A stretch of DNA of 64,000 nt from Streptomyces sp. ISL-1 (GCF_018614585.1 NZ_JAGGOI010000002.1:16880-80879); one strand, 5' to 3'. Positions 26,154 to 35,460 are shown, numbered from the stretch's first letter. Program-made: numbers and translations. Notes: a model not told the origin generated them from the letters alone.

Positions 26154-26528
26154 GTGCATACCGATCTGACGCTGCATCGGAAAGCGGAAGCGCCTATGTT
26201 GTTTCGGCCCGTCGTGCTTGAATCGCGGAGGATCTGCACTGTCCGACTCGCCGTGCCCCGAGGGTGCGGGCGCGAGAAAACGGCTCGCGAGACTCCCGAT
26301 TGTGCGCAATCGACCGGACGCTCCTGGCCGATTTCCGCACTCGACACCCTCGACCCCGGCCGCGCCGACGCCTGGACGGCACATCTGCTTGCCATGGACT
26401 GGGACGATCCCGAGCACCGCAGGATCCTGGAACTGGAGGGCCTCAAACGCTGGGTGCGCCCCGAACTCGATGGTTACGCCGACCTCTTCGAGGCGGTCGA
26501 GGAACAACACATCGCACCTCGATGGTGA
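26154..26528 (+). CDS. Unrecognised small reading frame upstream of the radical SAM gene
   Basis: 124 codons. Only the last ~60 look like protein: LDPGRADAWTAHLLAMDWDD, LEGLKRWVRPELDGYADL. Upstream, the coding-like reading changes frame (TLLADFRT in another frame), so this may be the 3' part of a disrupted gene whose start was GTG 26103. The stop is 10 bp before the next gene, implying a former operon. Family unknown. Confidence 0.35.
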   Translation: MHTDLTLHRKAEAPMLFRPVVLESRRICTVRLAVPRGCGREKTARETPDCAQSTGRSWPISALDTLDPGRADAWTAHLLAMDWDDPEHRRILELEGLKRWVRPELDGYADLFEAVEEQHIAPRW

Positions 26529-26538
26529 CGTGGTGACG

Positions 26539-27514
26539 ATGGTGATCCTTGAGCTGGCCGAGAAAGTCTCCTCCACAGCGGACGGAGACACGGTCACGCT
26601 TCCTGTCGCCTCACCGGACGAAGCGGAACTGGCCGCCGCGTGGTGCGCCCGTACCGGCAATACGCTCGTGGCCGCCGACGGCACCAGCGTTACGGTCCGG
26701 CGCGGGCGCCCGCCGGATCCGATCGCGGCACTGCGCGCAGACCGCCGTCCCGGGGCACGCCTGTGGCTCTACACCAACTTCGACTGCAACCTCGCCTGCG
26801 ACTACTGCTGCGCCCGATCGTCACCGCAGACAGCCAGGCGAGCTCTGGGCGTGGACCGGGTCCAGCAGATCGCGAAAGCAGCCCCGGCTGCCGGAGTCTC
26901 CGAGATCCTGCTCACGGGCGGTGAACCGTTCATACTGCCCGACCTCGACGAGATCTTCGCCCATCGCACCGCCGCGCTGCCCACCACTCTCCTCACCAAC
27001 GGCATGCTCTTCCGCGGACGCCGGCTCCAGATGCTCCAGGCGATGCCCCGCGACCGGCTCATCCTGCAGATCAGCCTCGACTCCGCCACCCCCGACCTGC
27101 ACGACTCCCACCGCGGCAAGGGAACCTGGGCCAAAGCTGTCGCAGGCATCCGCACCGCCCTCGGCGAGGGCTTCACCGTGCGGGTGGCCGCCACGCTCAC
27201 CACCGACGACCGGCACGAGGAGAGGGACCTGCGGGCCTTCCTCGATTCGCTCGGCATCGCCCGCGAGCATCAGGTGGTCCGCCCCCTCGCACACGAGGGC
27301 GCCGCGGACGACGGCCTGGAACTCACCGTCCAAACCCTGATCCCCGAAAGTCACCATCACCGCCGACGGCGTCTACTGGCACCCGGTCGGAGCCGACAAC
27401 GACGAGCAGCTCGTCACCCGCGACATCTTCCCTCTCGATGCCGCCATCGATCTCGTGTTCTGCGCCCACCGGAACACGGCGGACTCCGCCGCCCGCACGT
27501 TCCCCTGCGCGTGA
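26539..27514 (+). pseudogene. Radical SAM protein with a late frameshift
   Basis: ATG 26539. The radical SAM cluster motif NLACDYCC (CxxxCxxC, within NFDCNLACDYCC), the SAM-binding GGEP and LQISLDSATPDLHDSHRG are intact. At about 27346 (CCCGAAAGTC) the family-like reading moves one frame: LTVQTLIPE continues as VTITADGVYWHPVGADNDEQ, LVTRDIFPLDAAIDLV and stops at 27514. No SPASM-type Cys cluster is seen. Similar proteins are the MoaA/PqqE/SkfB group, often peptide-modifying, but no precursor gene is evident apart from the 21-codon frame at 26103. The single shift could be a sequencing error. Confidence 0.65.
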
Positions 27515-28032
27515 GCCGCGCTCCCGTGCGGAGCGCCGGCACGCGTGGCCGGGCCGCCTGGCCGACCCAGACACCCCGCACCCCGCACCCATTTGAGCAG
27601 TCGGCACACGGCGACCGGGACCCGCAGAGCGTGCCAGACGGCCACGGTCGGAACGACAACCGCATACCGTGTGGTCAGGGGACCAGTCGGTCATCCGGCG
27701 CAGGAGCTGGCCGTACAGGATGTCTGCGCCGGCGCCGGGTTCCTGGGTACGGCCCTTGGCCTCGCCGATTGCGATTCGGGCGTGGGCAGCGGCAGCGGCA
27801 GGGCGAGAGGGACCTGGTCGGGATCGGCGATGCCGTCCCGTCCCGGTCCGGTTCAGCAGTGTGAGCATCTGATGAGACGCTTCGACGTCTGGTGCGCTGG
27901 GCGGTCGCCGGGACCGCCATGCCGGTGGCCTCCTCGACGGCGAGACAGTACGGCGTGTCGTCACCACCTACAGGGGACACGACCACAATCCGCCCTCGCC
28001 ATCGCCTCTCAGCTGGACGACCGGGCAAGTGG
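27515..28032. other. 518-bp stretch without intact gene
   Basis: On the minus strand, short segments (ARIAIGEAKGRTQEPGAGAD, ILYGQLLRRMTD, then in another frame AVWHALRVP) look like the remains of one gene broken by frameshifts; family unidentified. No plus-strand gene. Confidence 0.35.
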
Positions 28033-28266
28033 CTAGAGCTCGACCACCGGACAGGTCAGAGTGCGGGAGATGCCCGCGACCTGCTGGATCCGTGCGATCA
28101 CCAGGCGGCCCAGGTCATCCACGGTCTCGCCCTCGGCCTGCGCGATCACGTCGTACGGGCCGGCCACCGCCTTGGCTCGCAGCACGCCGGGGACGGCCGA
28201 GATCTCCGCGGCCACATCACGTGCCGTGCCGGCTCGGGTCTGGATCAGGATGTAGGCCTCGATCAT
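28033..28266 (-). CDS. Stand-alone Lrp/AsnC ligand-binding (RAM) domain
   Basis: 77 aa, ATG 28266. EAYILIQTRAGTARDVAAEI, VLRAKAVAGPYDVIAQAEG and VAGISRTLTCPVVEL follow the alpha-beta ferredoxin-like RAM domain of Lrp/AsnC regulators; the DNA-binding HTH is absent. Such single-domain proteins are common in Streptomyces and may sense amino acids or modulate full-length paralogues. Confidence 0.85.
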   Translation of the reverse strand: MIEAYILIQTRAGTARDVAAEISAVPGVLRAKAVAGPYDVIAQAEGETVDDLGRLVIARIQQVAGISRTLTCPVVEL

Positions 28267-28497
28267 GACGGACCTCCCTGCGCCTCGGAGCAGGTGTCTC
28301 CCGCGGGGCGGCGCGGCGGCGCTGTGCCCTCGCGGTCAGGGCCAGTGTGCGCCGTCGTGCGACGCATGACCACGGGCAGGGCACGCGGCAGGGTCCTGCT
28401 GTCATGGCCCAGGAGTGCCCCCGGCGATACGCTGAAGACTCCTCGAAGGTGCATCGGAGCCGGTGCACGAAGGGTGATTCGAGGGGTGGCGGTCGCG

Positions 28498-28785
28498 ATG
28501 ACGCAGCAGTACCTCGTCGGCGAGACATCGGTACTCCTTGCCCAGTTGCAGGGGGCAGCCACCGATCAGGCGCACATGTGCGAGGCCGCGCGGCTGCGCC
28601 GCGAGGCCGAGGCTACGCCGCCTTTGGCACTCGGACCGGTACTGGTGCGCGCGCTGGCGCTGACCGACGAGCTGTGCTGGGACTCCCTGGACCGGGGCGA
28701 TGTCGCGGCGTTCGCCCGCCAGTGCGCCTGCGGGGCCGAACTGCGCGAATTCTGCGTCTGCGCCGGGCTGCTCGCGGACGGTTAG
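28498..28785 (+). CDS. Hypothetical protein with C-terminal Cys cluster
   Basis: 95 aa from ATG 28498 (GTG 28486 possible). Helical N-terminal part (TSVLLAQLQGAATDQAHMCE), then FARQCACGAELREFCVCAGL with four Cys that could bind metal. Ends 52 bp before the acetyl-CoA-synthetase-like gene, same strand. No family recognised. Confidence 0.5.
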   Translation: MTQQYLVGETSVLLAQLQGAATDQAHMCEAARLRREAEATPPLALGPVLVRALALTDELCWDSLDRGDVAAFARQCACGAELREFCVCAGLLADG

Positions 28786-28837
28786 CGGCCGGGCCGGCGC
28801 CCCGCCGCCGCGGCCATTCCAGTGGGAGGTCGAACCC

Positions 28838-30952
28838 ATGGCAGCAGAACCACAGCCGCAGCTCTCCGAGGCACAGATCGCCGTCCACTGGCGCGAAGAG
28901 GACTACTATCGGCCGCCGGCCAAGTTCGTCGCCCAGGCGAACGCGGGCGACCCGGCCATCATCGAGCGGTTCGGCGAGGAGTACTTCCCCGAGTGCTTCA
29001 GGGAGTACGCCGACCTGCTCACCTGGGACACGTACTGGCACACGACGCTCGACACCAGCCGACCGCCGTTCTGGAAGTGGTTCGTCGGCGGCCGCCTGAA
29101 CGCCTGCTACAACTGCGTCGACCGGCACCTGGCCACCAGCCGGAACAAGGCCGCCTTCATCTGGGTGCCCGAGCCCGAGGACCAGGACACCCGGGCGATC
29201 ACCTACCAGGAGCTGTACCGGCGGGTCAACGAATTCGCCGCCCTGCTACGCGGCTTCGGCGGCGTGGACACCGGGGACCGGGTCACCTTCCACCTGCCGA
29301 TGGTCCCGGAGCTGCCGGTCTCCATGCTGGCCTGCGCCCGGCTGGGCGCCATCCACTCCGAGGTGTTCGGCGGGTTCAGCGGCACGGCCTGCGGCGACCG
29401 GATCGCCGACTCCGGCAGCCGGGTCCTGGTGACCATGGACGGCTACTACCGCGGCGGCACCCTGGTCGACCACAAGGCCAAGGCGGACGAGGCGGTGGCC
29501 GCCGCCCGCAGGCTCGGTCAGGAGGTCGACAAGGTGCTGGTCTGGCGTCGCCACCCCGGCCAGTACGCGTCGAAGAGCCCCATGGTCGAAGGCCGCGACT
29601 TCTTCGTCGACGAGATCCTGGCCGACTACCGCGGCCACAGCGTCGAGCCCGTCTCGATGCCCGCCGAGGCGCCGCTGTTCCTCATGTACACCAGCGGCAC
29701 CACCGGCCGCCCCAAGGGCTGCCAGCACTCCACCGGCGGCTACCTCGCCTATGTCGCCGGCACCTCGAAGTACTACCAGGACATCCACCCCGAGGACACC
29801 TACTGGTGCGCCGCCGACATCGGATGGATCACCGGGCACTCGTACATCGTCTACGGCCCGCTGCTGCTCGGCACGACCAGCGTGCTGTACGAGGGCGTGC
29901 CCACCTACCCGGACGCCGGCCGCTGCTGGCGCATCGCCGAACGGCTCGGGGTGAACATCTTCCACACCGCACCCACCACCATCCGGATGCTGCGCAAGGT
30001 CGGCCCGCAGGAGCCCTCGAATTACGACTACCACCTCAAGCACATGACCACAGTGGGCGAACCCATCGAGCCGGAGGTGTGGCGCTGGTACCACGACGAG
30101 GTCGGCAAGGGCGAGGCAGCCGTCGTCGACACCTGGTGGATGACCGAGACCGGCGGCTTCCTCGGCAGCACGCTGCCCGCCCTGCAGCCGATGAAGCCCG
30201 GCAGCTGCGGCCCGGGGGTGCTGGGGATCTATCCCGTGATCTACGACGAGGACAGCAACGTCGTCGAGGCCGGCAGCGGCAAGGCCGGCAACATCTGCAT
30301 CCGCAACCCGTGGCCCGGCGTCCTGCAGACCGTCTGGGGCCAGCCCGACCGCTTCGTGGACATCTACTACCGCCGCTACTGCAAGGACCAGGACAGCACG
30401 GACTGGCGCGACTGGCCGTTCCTGTGCGGCGACGGCGCCGTCCAGGCTGCCGACGGCTACTTCCGGATCCTCGGCCGGATCGACGACGTGATCAACGTCG
30501 CCGGCCACCGGCTCGGCACCAAGGAGCTCGAATCGGCCACCCTCACCGTCGCGGAGGTGGCCGAGGCCGCCGCCGTCCCGGTGATGGACGAACTGCGTGG
30601 CCGGGCCGTGGAGATGTACGTCGCCCTCAACCCCGGCCTCGCCCCCGGCCCGGAGATCGAACAGAAGGTGGCCGCCGCCATCGAGCGGGAGATCGGGAAG
30701 ATCGCCCGGCCGCGGAACGTGTGGATCGTTCCCGACATGCCCAAGACCCGCTCGGGGAAGATCATGCGCCGGGTGATCGCCGGGATCTCCAACTTCGCCG
30801 ACGTCGGCGACGTCACCACCCTGGCCAACCCCGAGATCGTCGACGACATCCGCCACCACGTCCAAAGCGCGAAACTCGCCCGTGGCGACGCTCCGCGCGA
30901 ACTTTCACCACAGGAGGTCCAGGAGATCCGGGACTTCGGCAAGGCCGAATAG
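28838..30952 (+). CDS. Acetyl-CoA synthetase-like AMP-forming ligase
   Basis: 704 aa, ATG 28838 with GGGAGG upstream. Acs-type N-terminus (HWREEDYYRPPAKFV), then VFGGFSGTACGDRIADSGSR, YTSGTTGRPKG, DTWWMTETGG, GRIDDVINVAGHRLGT and the regulatory lysine motif KTRSGKIMRR near the C-terminus. The chemistry is acyl + ATP + CoA to acyl-CoA. It is longer than typical AcsA (about 650) and lacks the usual PxxxGxW(F)-style pocket that I could confirm, so acetate versus propionate or another short acyl is open. Could feed acyl-CoA metabolism, but no operon with lst genes. Confidence 0.85.
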   Translation: MAAEPQPQLSEAQIAVHWREEDYYRPPAKFVAQANAGDPAIIERFGEEYFPECFREYADLLTWDTYWHTTLDTSRPPFWKWFVGGRLNACYNCVDRHLATSRNKAAFIWVPEPEDQDTRAITYQELYRRVNEFAALLRGFGGVDTGDRVTFHLPMVPELPVSMLACARLGAIHSEVFGGFSGTACGDRIADSGSRVLVTMDGYYRGGTLVDHKAKADEAVAAARRLGQEVDKVLVWRRHPGQYASKSPMVEGRDFFVDEILADYRGHSVEPVSMPAEAPLFLMYTSGTTGRPKGCQHSTGGYLAYVAGTSKYYQDIHPEDTYWCAADIGWITGHSYIVYGPLLLGTTSVLYEGVPTYPDAGRCWRIAERLGVNIFHTAPTTIRMLRKVGPQEPSNYDYHLKHMTTVGEPIEPEVWRWYHDEVGKGEAAVVDTWWMTETGGFLGSTLPALQPMKPGSCGPGVLGIYPVIYDEDSNVVEAGSGKAGNICIRNPWPGVLQTVWGQPDRFVDIYYRRYCKDQDSTDWRDWPFLCGDGAVQAADGYFRILGRIDDVINVAGHRLGTKELESATLTVAEVAEAAAVPVMDELRGRAVEMYVALNPGLAPGPEIEQKVAAAIEREIGKIARPRNVWIVPDMPKTRSGKIMRRVIAGISNFADVGDVTTLANPEIVDDIRHHVQSAKLARGDAPRELSPQEVQEIRDFGKAE

Positions 30953-31037
30953 CAGCACCTGAAGGGCGTCACCGGTGGCGCCACGGGGGCCGGGCTACGC
31001 TCGCGCGGGCCCTTCGTTTTGCCTGTTCAGGCGGTGC

Positions 31038-31177
31038 GGAGGATACGAGATTCAAACTCGTGAGGGTTGCCCCCCACACGCTTTCCAAATGTTCGTCCGG
31101 GTTTCCGGGGAGGTGCGGGAATGTCCTGACCTGCGGCGGAGATGTTGGCGAACGGGCTTCTGAACGGTCCCGGACGT
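31038..31177 (-). repeat. tRNA-Ser(GGA) 3'-half att scar, copy 1
   Basis: Read on the minus strand: anticodon loop region TTTGGAAAGCGTGTGG, variable arm, T-arm GAGTTTGAATCTC and acceptor end TATCCTCC. The 5' half is absent; in its place is a ~90-bp sequence that recurs beside copy 2 (41979-42119) in the same orientation, so both are ends of related integrated elements. TGAGAC boxes follow at 31185 and 31197. Confidence 0.65.
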
Positions 31178-31650
31178 AGGTGAATGAGACCATAACTGAG
31201 ACTAAGGACTGGCGACTCCCGCCCGTGCGGTGACTTGGTCCTCGTGGCGCCAACGGACGCTCACAGCCCGGTGGAGTACGAACTCCGCACCCCGCCAGTA
31301 GCTTGAAACCAAGCAACTCGACTCCACCTAACTCGGGACAGTCCGAAGCCTCCACAGACCCCGGAGCGGTTCACCCTGATCCAGGTGGAAGTGGCGGCTG
31401 TGCCCCATGACGCACCTCCACAGTGCCGTCGGTACGTCCAGCTAAATCCGGTGCCCCGCTTGACCGTACCTGCGCGGCGACGTGATGAACGGAGGTCACG
31501 GACTGACAAGCGAGCGCCTATGGGCCCCTGGCCGACTGAGGAAGATTCCGAGAGCGACAATTGTGGGTGGATGCCGTGCCGGTCGGTTACGGAGTGCAGG
31601 TCGCGAGGTCCTGCCCGGTGGACCGGGTGCCGAGCCGGCAGGAGACGACG
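31178..31650. other. 473-bp gap before the site-2 protease gene
   Basis: No convincing gene. A minus-strand frame ending at 31261 (AWFQATGGVRSSYSTGL) is probably a shadow or remnant. AGGAG at 31639 is the ribosome site of the next gene. Confidence 0.4.
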
Positions 31651-32781
31651 ATGAACGGCTCGGTCCGTGTCGGACAAGTTGCCGGGGTACCGCTGCGGAT
31701 GCACTGGAGCGTGCCGCTGCTGGTGGTCCTGCTCGCGTACGGTCTCGGCCGCCAGACCCTCCCCGTATGGACTCCAGGGCTCTCGGATGCGGTTTACACC
31801 TTCGCCAGTGTCGTAGGGGCGGTGCTGCTCATGGGCAGCCTGTTGCTCCACGAGACGGCACACGCGGCGACTGCCCGCAGGAAGAAGATCGCGGTACAGG
31901 ATGTGACGCTGTGGGCGCTGGGCGGGATGACCCGGATGGGGCGACCGCAGACCGCCGGAGTGGCTTTCGCGGTGGCGGTCAGCGGGCCGCTCACCAGTCT
32001 GGCCATCGGAGGCGCCGCGCTCGGAGCGGGAATCGGGCTGCACGCGCTGTCCGGCTGGGCGGTGCCTGCCGCCGTTCTGGTGTGGCTCGGCTGGGCGAAC
32101 CTGTTCCTGGGCGCATTGAACCTGCTGCCCGCTGCGCCGCTCGACGGCGGAAGGGTGGTGCAGGCGCTGTTGTGGTGGCGGACCGGAGACCGGGACCGTG
32201 CGGATCGGGCGGCCTCCCGAAGCGGTCAGGTCATGGGCGTGCTGCTGATGGCCTTCGGCTGGATCTCCCTCCTGCGCGGGGCGCCGGGCGGGCTGTGGCT
32301 CGTTTTCGTCGGTCTCTTCATCACGGTCGTCGCCGGCGCGGAACGGCAGCGTGCCGTGATCCACACGGCACTGCGGGGCGTGCGGGTGGCCGATGCCATG
32401 TCCAGCCCGGTGACCACCGGCGCCGACTGGCTGACCGCCCAGCGGTTCATCGACGAGGTGGCAGTGAAGTCCCGCCATTCCGCCGTGCCGCTGCTCGATT
32501 TCGAAGGCCGTCCCAGCGGGATCGTTCAGGTACGCAGGCTTGCCGGGATACCGGGAGCGCGCCGGGAGGCCCTGCGCGTGCGCGAGGTGGCGATCCCGCT
32601 GTCGCAGTGCGCGATTGCCGCTCCGAGTGATCTTCTGAGTGAGGCTCTCGACAGGCTCCGCCCGGGTACCGGCATGCGCGTTCTCGTCGTGGACGGGGGC
32701 CATCTGGTGGGGATCGTCACCGCGAAGGACATTTCACGGCTGATGCAGCGGCACACACTGGGGGGCCAAGGGCCCACCTGA
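31651..32781 (+). CDS. Site-2 protease family (M50) intramembrane metalloprotease with CBS domains
   Basis: 376 aa, ATG 31651 with AGGAG. About five membrane segments (VPLLVVLLAYGL, FASVVGAVLLMGSLLL, and others). Zinc motif HETAHA around residue 70 and the second motif NLLPAAPLDGGRV near 155 are both intact. The C-terminal ~130 residues form a CBS pair (VADAMSSPVTT, MRVLVVDGGHLVGIVTAKD). Such Rv2625c/SpoIVFB-like proteins cut membrane substrates, possibly gated by nucleotide binding to CBS. Substrate unknown. It is one of the few intact genes between the two tRNA-Ser scars. Confidence 0.87.
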   Translation: MNGSVRVGQVAGVPLRMHWSVPLLVVLLAYGLGRQTLPVWTPGLSDAVYTFASVVGAVLLMGSLLLHETAHAATARRKKIAVQDVTLWALGGMTRMGRPQTAGVAFAVAVSGPLTSLAIGGAALGAGIGLHALSGWAVPAAVLVWLGWANLFLGALNLLPAAPLDGGRVVQALLWWRTGDRDRADRAASRSGQVMGVLLMAFGWISLLRGAPGGLWLVFVGLFITVVAGAERQRAVIHTALRGVRVADAMSSPVTTGADWLTAQRFIDEVAVKSRHSAVPLLDFEGRPSGIVQVRRLAGIPGARREALRVREVAIPLSQCAIAAPSDLLSEALDRLRPGTGMRVLVVDGGHLVGIVTAKDISRLMQRHTLGGQGPT

Positions 32782-32814
32782 GCCCGGTCCCGCAGCGTCG
32801 TCGGTGATGTGCAC

Positions 32815-33110
32815 CCCTCGGCCAGGCTCGTCGACTTCACGGAGGCGGGCACCGCGGGCGCGGGCGGCGTCCAGGCCATCGTTGGTGCCCTCCACGATGA
32901 GTTCGCGGATGAACTCCGCGAGGGCGGCGAACACGTGGAAGACCAGGCGCCGCCCGGTGTGGTGGTGTTGAGCGCCTAGTGGAGCGAGGTGAAGCCGATG
33001 CCGCGATTGTGCAGGCAGGACACGATCGCGATCAGGTCCTGGATGGAGCGGCCGAGCCGGTCCATCGACGGGACGACGAGGGTGTCACCGGGCCGCAGGT
33101 AGTCCGCCAT
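32815..33110 (-). pseudogene. Serine recombinase (resolvase) fragment with frameshift
   Basis: LVVPSMDRLGRSIQDLIAIV and RGIGFTSLH, a stop at 32976, then in another frame MFAALAEFIRELIVEGTNDG and LDAARARGARL. This is the middle of a Tn3-type resolvase; the N-terminal catalytic Ser and C-terminal HTH are missing. Confidence 0.75.
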
Positions 33111-33112
33111 TT

Positions 33113-33602
33113 CAGGAGGCTGCCATGGAGCCGATACCTGCGTAGCCGCCCCGGCCGTTAGCGAGCCGGCGCCCAAGGCTGGAGTGCGGCCTGGGCCGCG
33201 CTCCGGATCCGGGCGCGCAGGCGCTGCGGGTGTACGAGCCAATGCCTCGGCTGTTTCGGGGTCTTCCAGGAGGGCGTACAGCGCCCCGCTGACCGCTCCG
33301 GTCATCGCGCCGACGAGGGCTCCCGCGCCGACCTCGTCGAGTTCGTCGGGGAACGCGGCCCGCAGGTGCCGGGCGATATCGCGCTGCGCGGCCTGCTGGA
33401 TCAGCAGGGCGTGCCCCTGGATCGCGGGAACGGTCCGCGTCAGCCGCGTCCGGACGGCTGCCATCGGGCTGACCGTGTCGGCGTCGGCCTCGGAGACCGT
33501 CTGCACGGCGCGCAGTAGCACGCCGACCGGGCTGTCCTGCGGATCGCGTGCGCCGATCACGCTGAGGGCCACCCGCACCCGGTCCGCTCCACCACGACGC
33601 AC
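33113..33602 (-). pseudogene. TetR-type regulator C-terminal domain fused to the resolvase fragment
   Basis: The open frame 33602-32976 starts with a TetR C-terminal-like part (VRTRLTRTVPAIQGHALLIQ, VGAMTGAVSGALYALL) and passes without a stop into the resolvase fragment at 33110. No HTH domain. A recombination chimera; unlikely to work. Confidence 0.55.
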
Positions 33603-33696
33603 CTCCTACCGAGCAGGAGCTCGCCGAGTGGCGCACGTGGGCCACCACCGTCTTAATCCTCAACATTCAGGCGATGCGCGACGTGGTGGTCACCAA

Positions 33697-33885
33697 GGCC
33701 TGCGCACCTACATCCGCGAGGAGTTCAGCGCGACACGCGCCGCCAGAGTTCTCTTCTCCCACCGAGACACCGTCCTCAACGGACTCGACCACGCCGAGAA
33801 CATGCTCCCGGCGCCGCTCTCGGGCCGAGGGCCGAATGTCGAACTCGCCTTCGAAATCGTCCACTGGCTCGGCCTGAAGGCGTGA
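33697..33885 (+). pseudogene. PucR-type C-terminal helix-turn-helix fragment
   Basis: LRTYIREEFSATRAARVLFS, HRDTVLNGLDHAENML and VELAFEIVHWLGL copy the PucR/CdaR terminal HTH (HRNTVLYRL...). Only the last ~60 residues survive. Preceding bases (33603-33665) read ELAEWRTWATTVLILNIQ, perhaps from another lost gene. Confidence 0.6.
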
Positions 33886-33888
33886 TGC

Positions 33889-34118
33889 TCAGATGACCTT
33901 GGGGTTGACGAAGGCGGTGCCAATCGGCGTCTCGCGCATGGCACCGCGATGCGCGCCCAGCGGCTGACGCGGGCAGACACACCGCTGTCCCCGGCGAGTC
34001 CCGCCACCGCCTTCCGCCACACTGGGCTGCCGATTGTGAGCCCGTGCGGCAGGACCAGGACGCGGCCGTCGCCACCGGTGTCGTCGTACGCGATGGTGCC
34101 AGCGGACAGCTCGATCTC
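33889..34118 (-). pseudogene. Alpha/beta hydrolase N-terminal fragment with frameshift
   Basis: IELSAGTIAYDDTGGDGRVL, VLPHGLTIGSPVWRKAV (oxyanion HG region), then a frame change to QPLGAHRGAMRETPIG. It stops before the nucleophile elbow. Confidence 0.6.
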
Positions 34119-34209
34119 GGGGCAGCGCCCCCGGGGGCAGATTCGACATATCGCACCAGTGACAACGTGGCGCAGGCACACAAGCCCCCGGTGGGAACCG
34201 TCGCGCGGC

Positions 34210-34641
34210 TCACCGTTCCCGTTCCGCCAACTCCTTGAAGTGCTCGAGGTCATTCCGTACGAGCCGTTCGATCGCGGTTGCCTGGGCGAACCCCTTCGGC
34301 CCGCCGAACGCTTGCCTGACGGTGCCCGGGTCGTACTCGATCCGGGCCTGGACTCGGGTGTGCTCCCGGTCGATGGGCAGCAGTGCGAACGTTCCCGCCA
34401 GGTCGGGACCGCTCATGGTCTGCCACTCCATCATGTTTTCCTTGCCATGGTCGGTGATCTCGGCTTCGAACTCCTGAGTCCGGCCGTCCGCGTCGACGTC
34501 CAGGTGCGCCCGGTGCCCGCCCCCCGAACGAGCCTCGCGTACTCCTTCCAGGAACCGCGGATAGGTATCCACGCGGTGGAGGCAGTCCCAGGCCACATCC
34601 ATCGGAACACCGATGTCGATCTGTTCTTCGAGAGTGCTCAT
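34210..34641 (-). CDS. SRPBCC-family (START-like) protein
   Basis: 143 aa, ATG 34641 (AGGTGG upstream), preferred over 34665. TLEEQIDIGVPMDVAWDCLH and YPRFLEGVREAR at the start and a C-terminal helix (NDLEHFKELAERER) give the helix-grip fold of polyketide cyclase/dehydrase-like proteins. Binds hydrophobic ligands or may act as a cyclase; no pathway neighbour, so role unknown. Confidence 0.8.
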   Translation of the reverse strand: MSTLEEQIDIGVPMDVAWDCLHRVDTYPRFLEGVREARSGGGHRAHLDVDADGRTQEFEAEITDHGKENMMEWQTMSGPDLAGTFALLPIDREHTRVQARIEYDPGTVRQAFGGPKGFAQATAIERLVRNDLEHFKELAERER

Positions 34642-34805
34642 CGGCCACCTCACAGCTCGGTTCACGGCTTACGGGGCCCTGTCTCCAGTGTGCCCCCGGA
34701 GGATCGATGGCGGCTCAGTGCCCGCGGGCCGGTGGGCCGGTGCCGTCCGGCGTCGGGGCGGCGCGGGAGCAGGAGGGCCGGCGGAGGGCGGTGGCGGTGA
34801 GGGCG

Positions 34806-34851
34806 GGGCTTGATGCGGCGCGTCGTCACCCAGACGAATTGCTCCTCCATC
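34806..34851 (-). pseudogene. N-terminal stub of an ABM-like protein
   Basis: GGAGACC precedes an ATG at 34851 that opens MEEQFVWVTTRRIKP, the start of antibiotic-biosynthesis-monooxygenase-like proteins; after 15 codons the match ends. The gap from here to 35460 holds a terminator and two tRNA scars. Confidence 0.35.
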
Positions 34852-34955
34852 GTGGTCTCCTCCGTGGGCTGATCCCGAAGAGGCTGCACACCCGCAGTGG
34901 TACGAGCGCGCGGAGGGCACGGGATCTCTCCCGAATTGGTCTGGACAATAGGCAC

Positions 34956-34978
34956 GCCCCAGGTCGCTGACCTGGGGC
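34956..34978 (-). terminator. Terminator hairpin after the tRNA-Gly scar
   Basis: GCCCCAGGTC-GCT-GACCTGGGGC, a perfect 10-bp stem with a 3-nt loop, directly 3' of the tRNA-Gly half on the minus strand. Confidence 0.65.
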
Positions 34979-34985
34979 TTCGTGT

Positions 34986-35036
34986 TGGAGCGGGTGACGG
35001 GAACCGTACCCGCGCGTCGAGCTTGGGAACCACTGG
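34986..35036 (-). other. tRNA-Gly(CCC) 3'-half att scar
   Basis: Minus strand: GTTCCCAAGCTCGACGCGC (anticodon CCC loop), a degenerate T-arm (GGGTACGGTTCCC) and the exact 3' end TCACCCGCTCCA. The 5' half is missing. Confidence 0.6.
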
Positions 35037-35224
35037 TGCTTCCAACGCTCGCACATGCTCTGACCTGCTGATATTGGTAGGCGCCGGCACGATCAGTGCG
35101 GCGTCTTGGCACCCTGATTGACCGCTGCTTACCGCTCTGAAGGGCACGGATTGGGCACGAGCGTGATGGGCGGGGTGGCTCTGCCTGTTCAGCGACCCGT
35201 TTGCAGCAGTGTCGGCTGTGAGGC

Positions 35225-35270
35225 TCGGCTCCGGGGTTCAACCCGAGATCTACGCATTACGAAGGCTGGC
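35225..35270 (-). other. tRNA-Thr(CGT)-like 3'-half scar, second copy
   Basis: Minus strand: TTCGTAATGCGTAGATC, then GGGTTGAACCC (T-arm). It shares CGTAATGCGTAG with the scar at 11.7 kb, opposite orientation. Confidence 0.45.
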
Positions 35271-35460
35271 ATGATCGTGACGGGTGGTGCTGTGTGGGCC
35301 CCGCCGGGTCCCGTCTTGCCTGGTCACGACAGTTTCGGGCCCGCTGCCTCGTAACGCTTGATCCAACGGGTGCTTTCCCGTCCGCTCACGCATCCCTCAC
35401 GCAAGCCGATGGGTTCTTGCAGGTCTCCACCCAGGGCGCCGCCCACCGGGGTGCACCGGG

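Noticed and set aside
28822..31179. 785-codon frame in the second frame of the acetyl-CoA-synthetase-like gene
   Set aside because: Arg/Pro/Gly-rich out-of-frame reading; the real gene has all family motifs in its own frame.
31261..32703. 480-codon minus-strand frame opposite the site-2 protease gene
   Set aside because: No domain; covered by a convincing membrane protease on the other strand.
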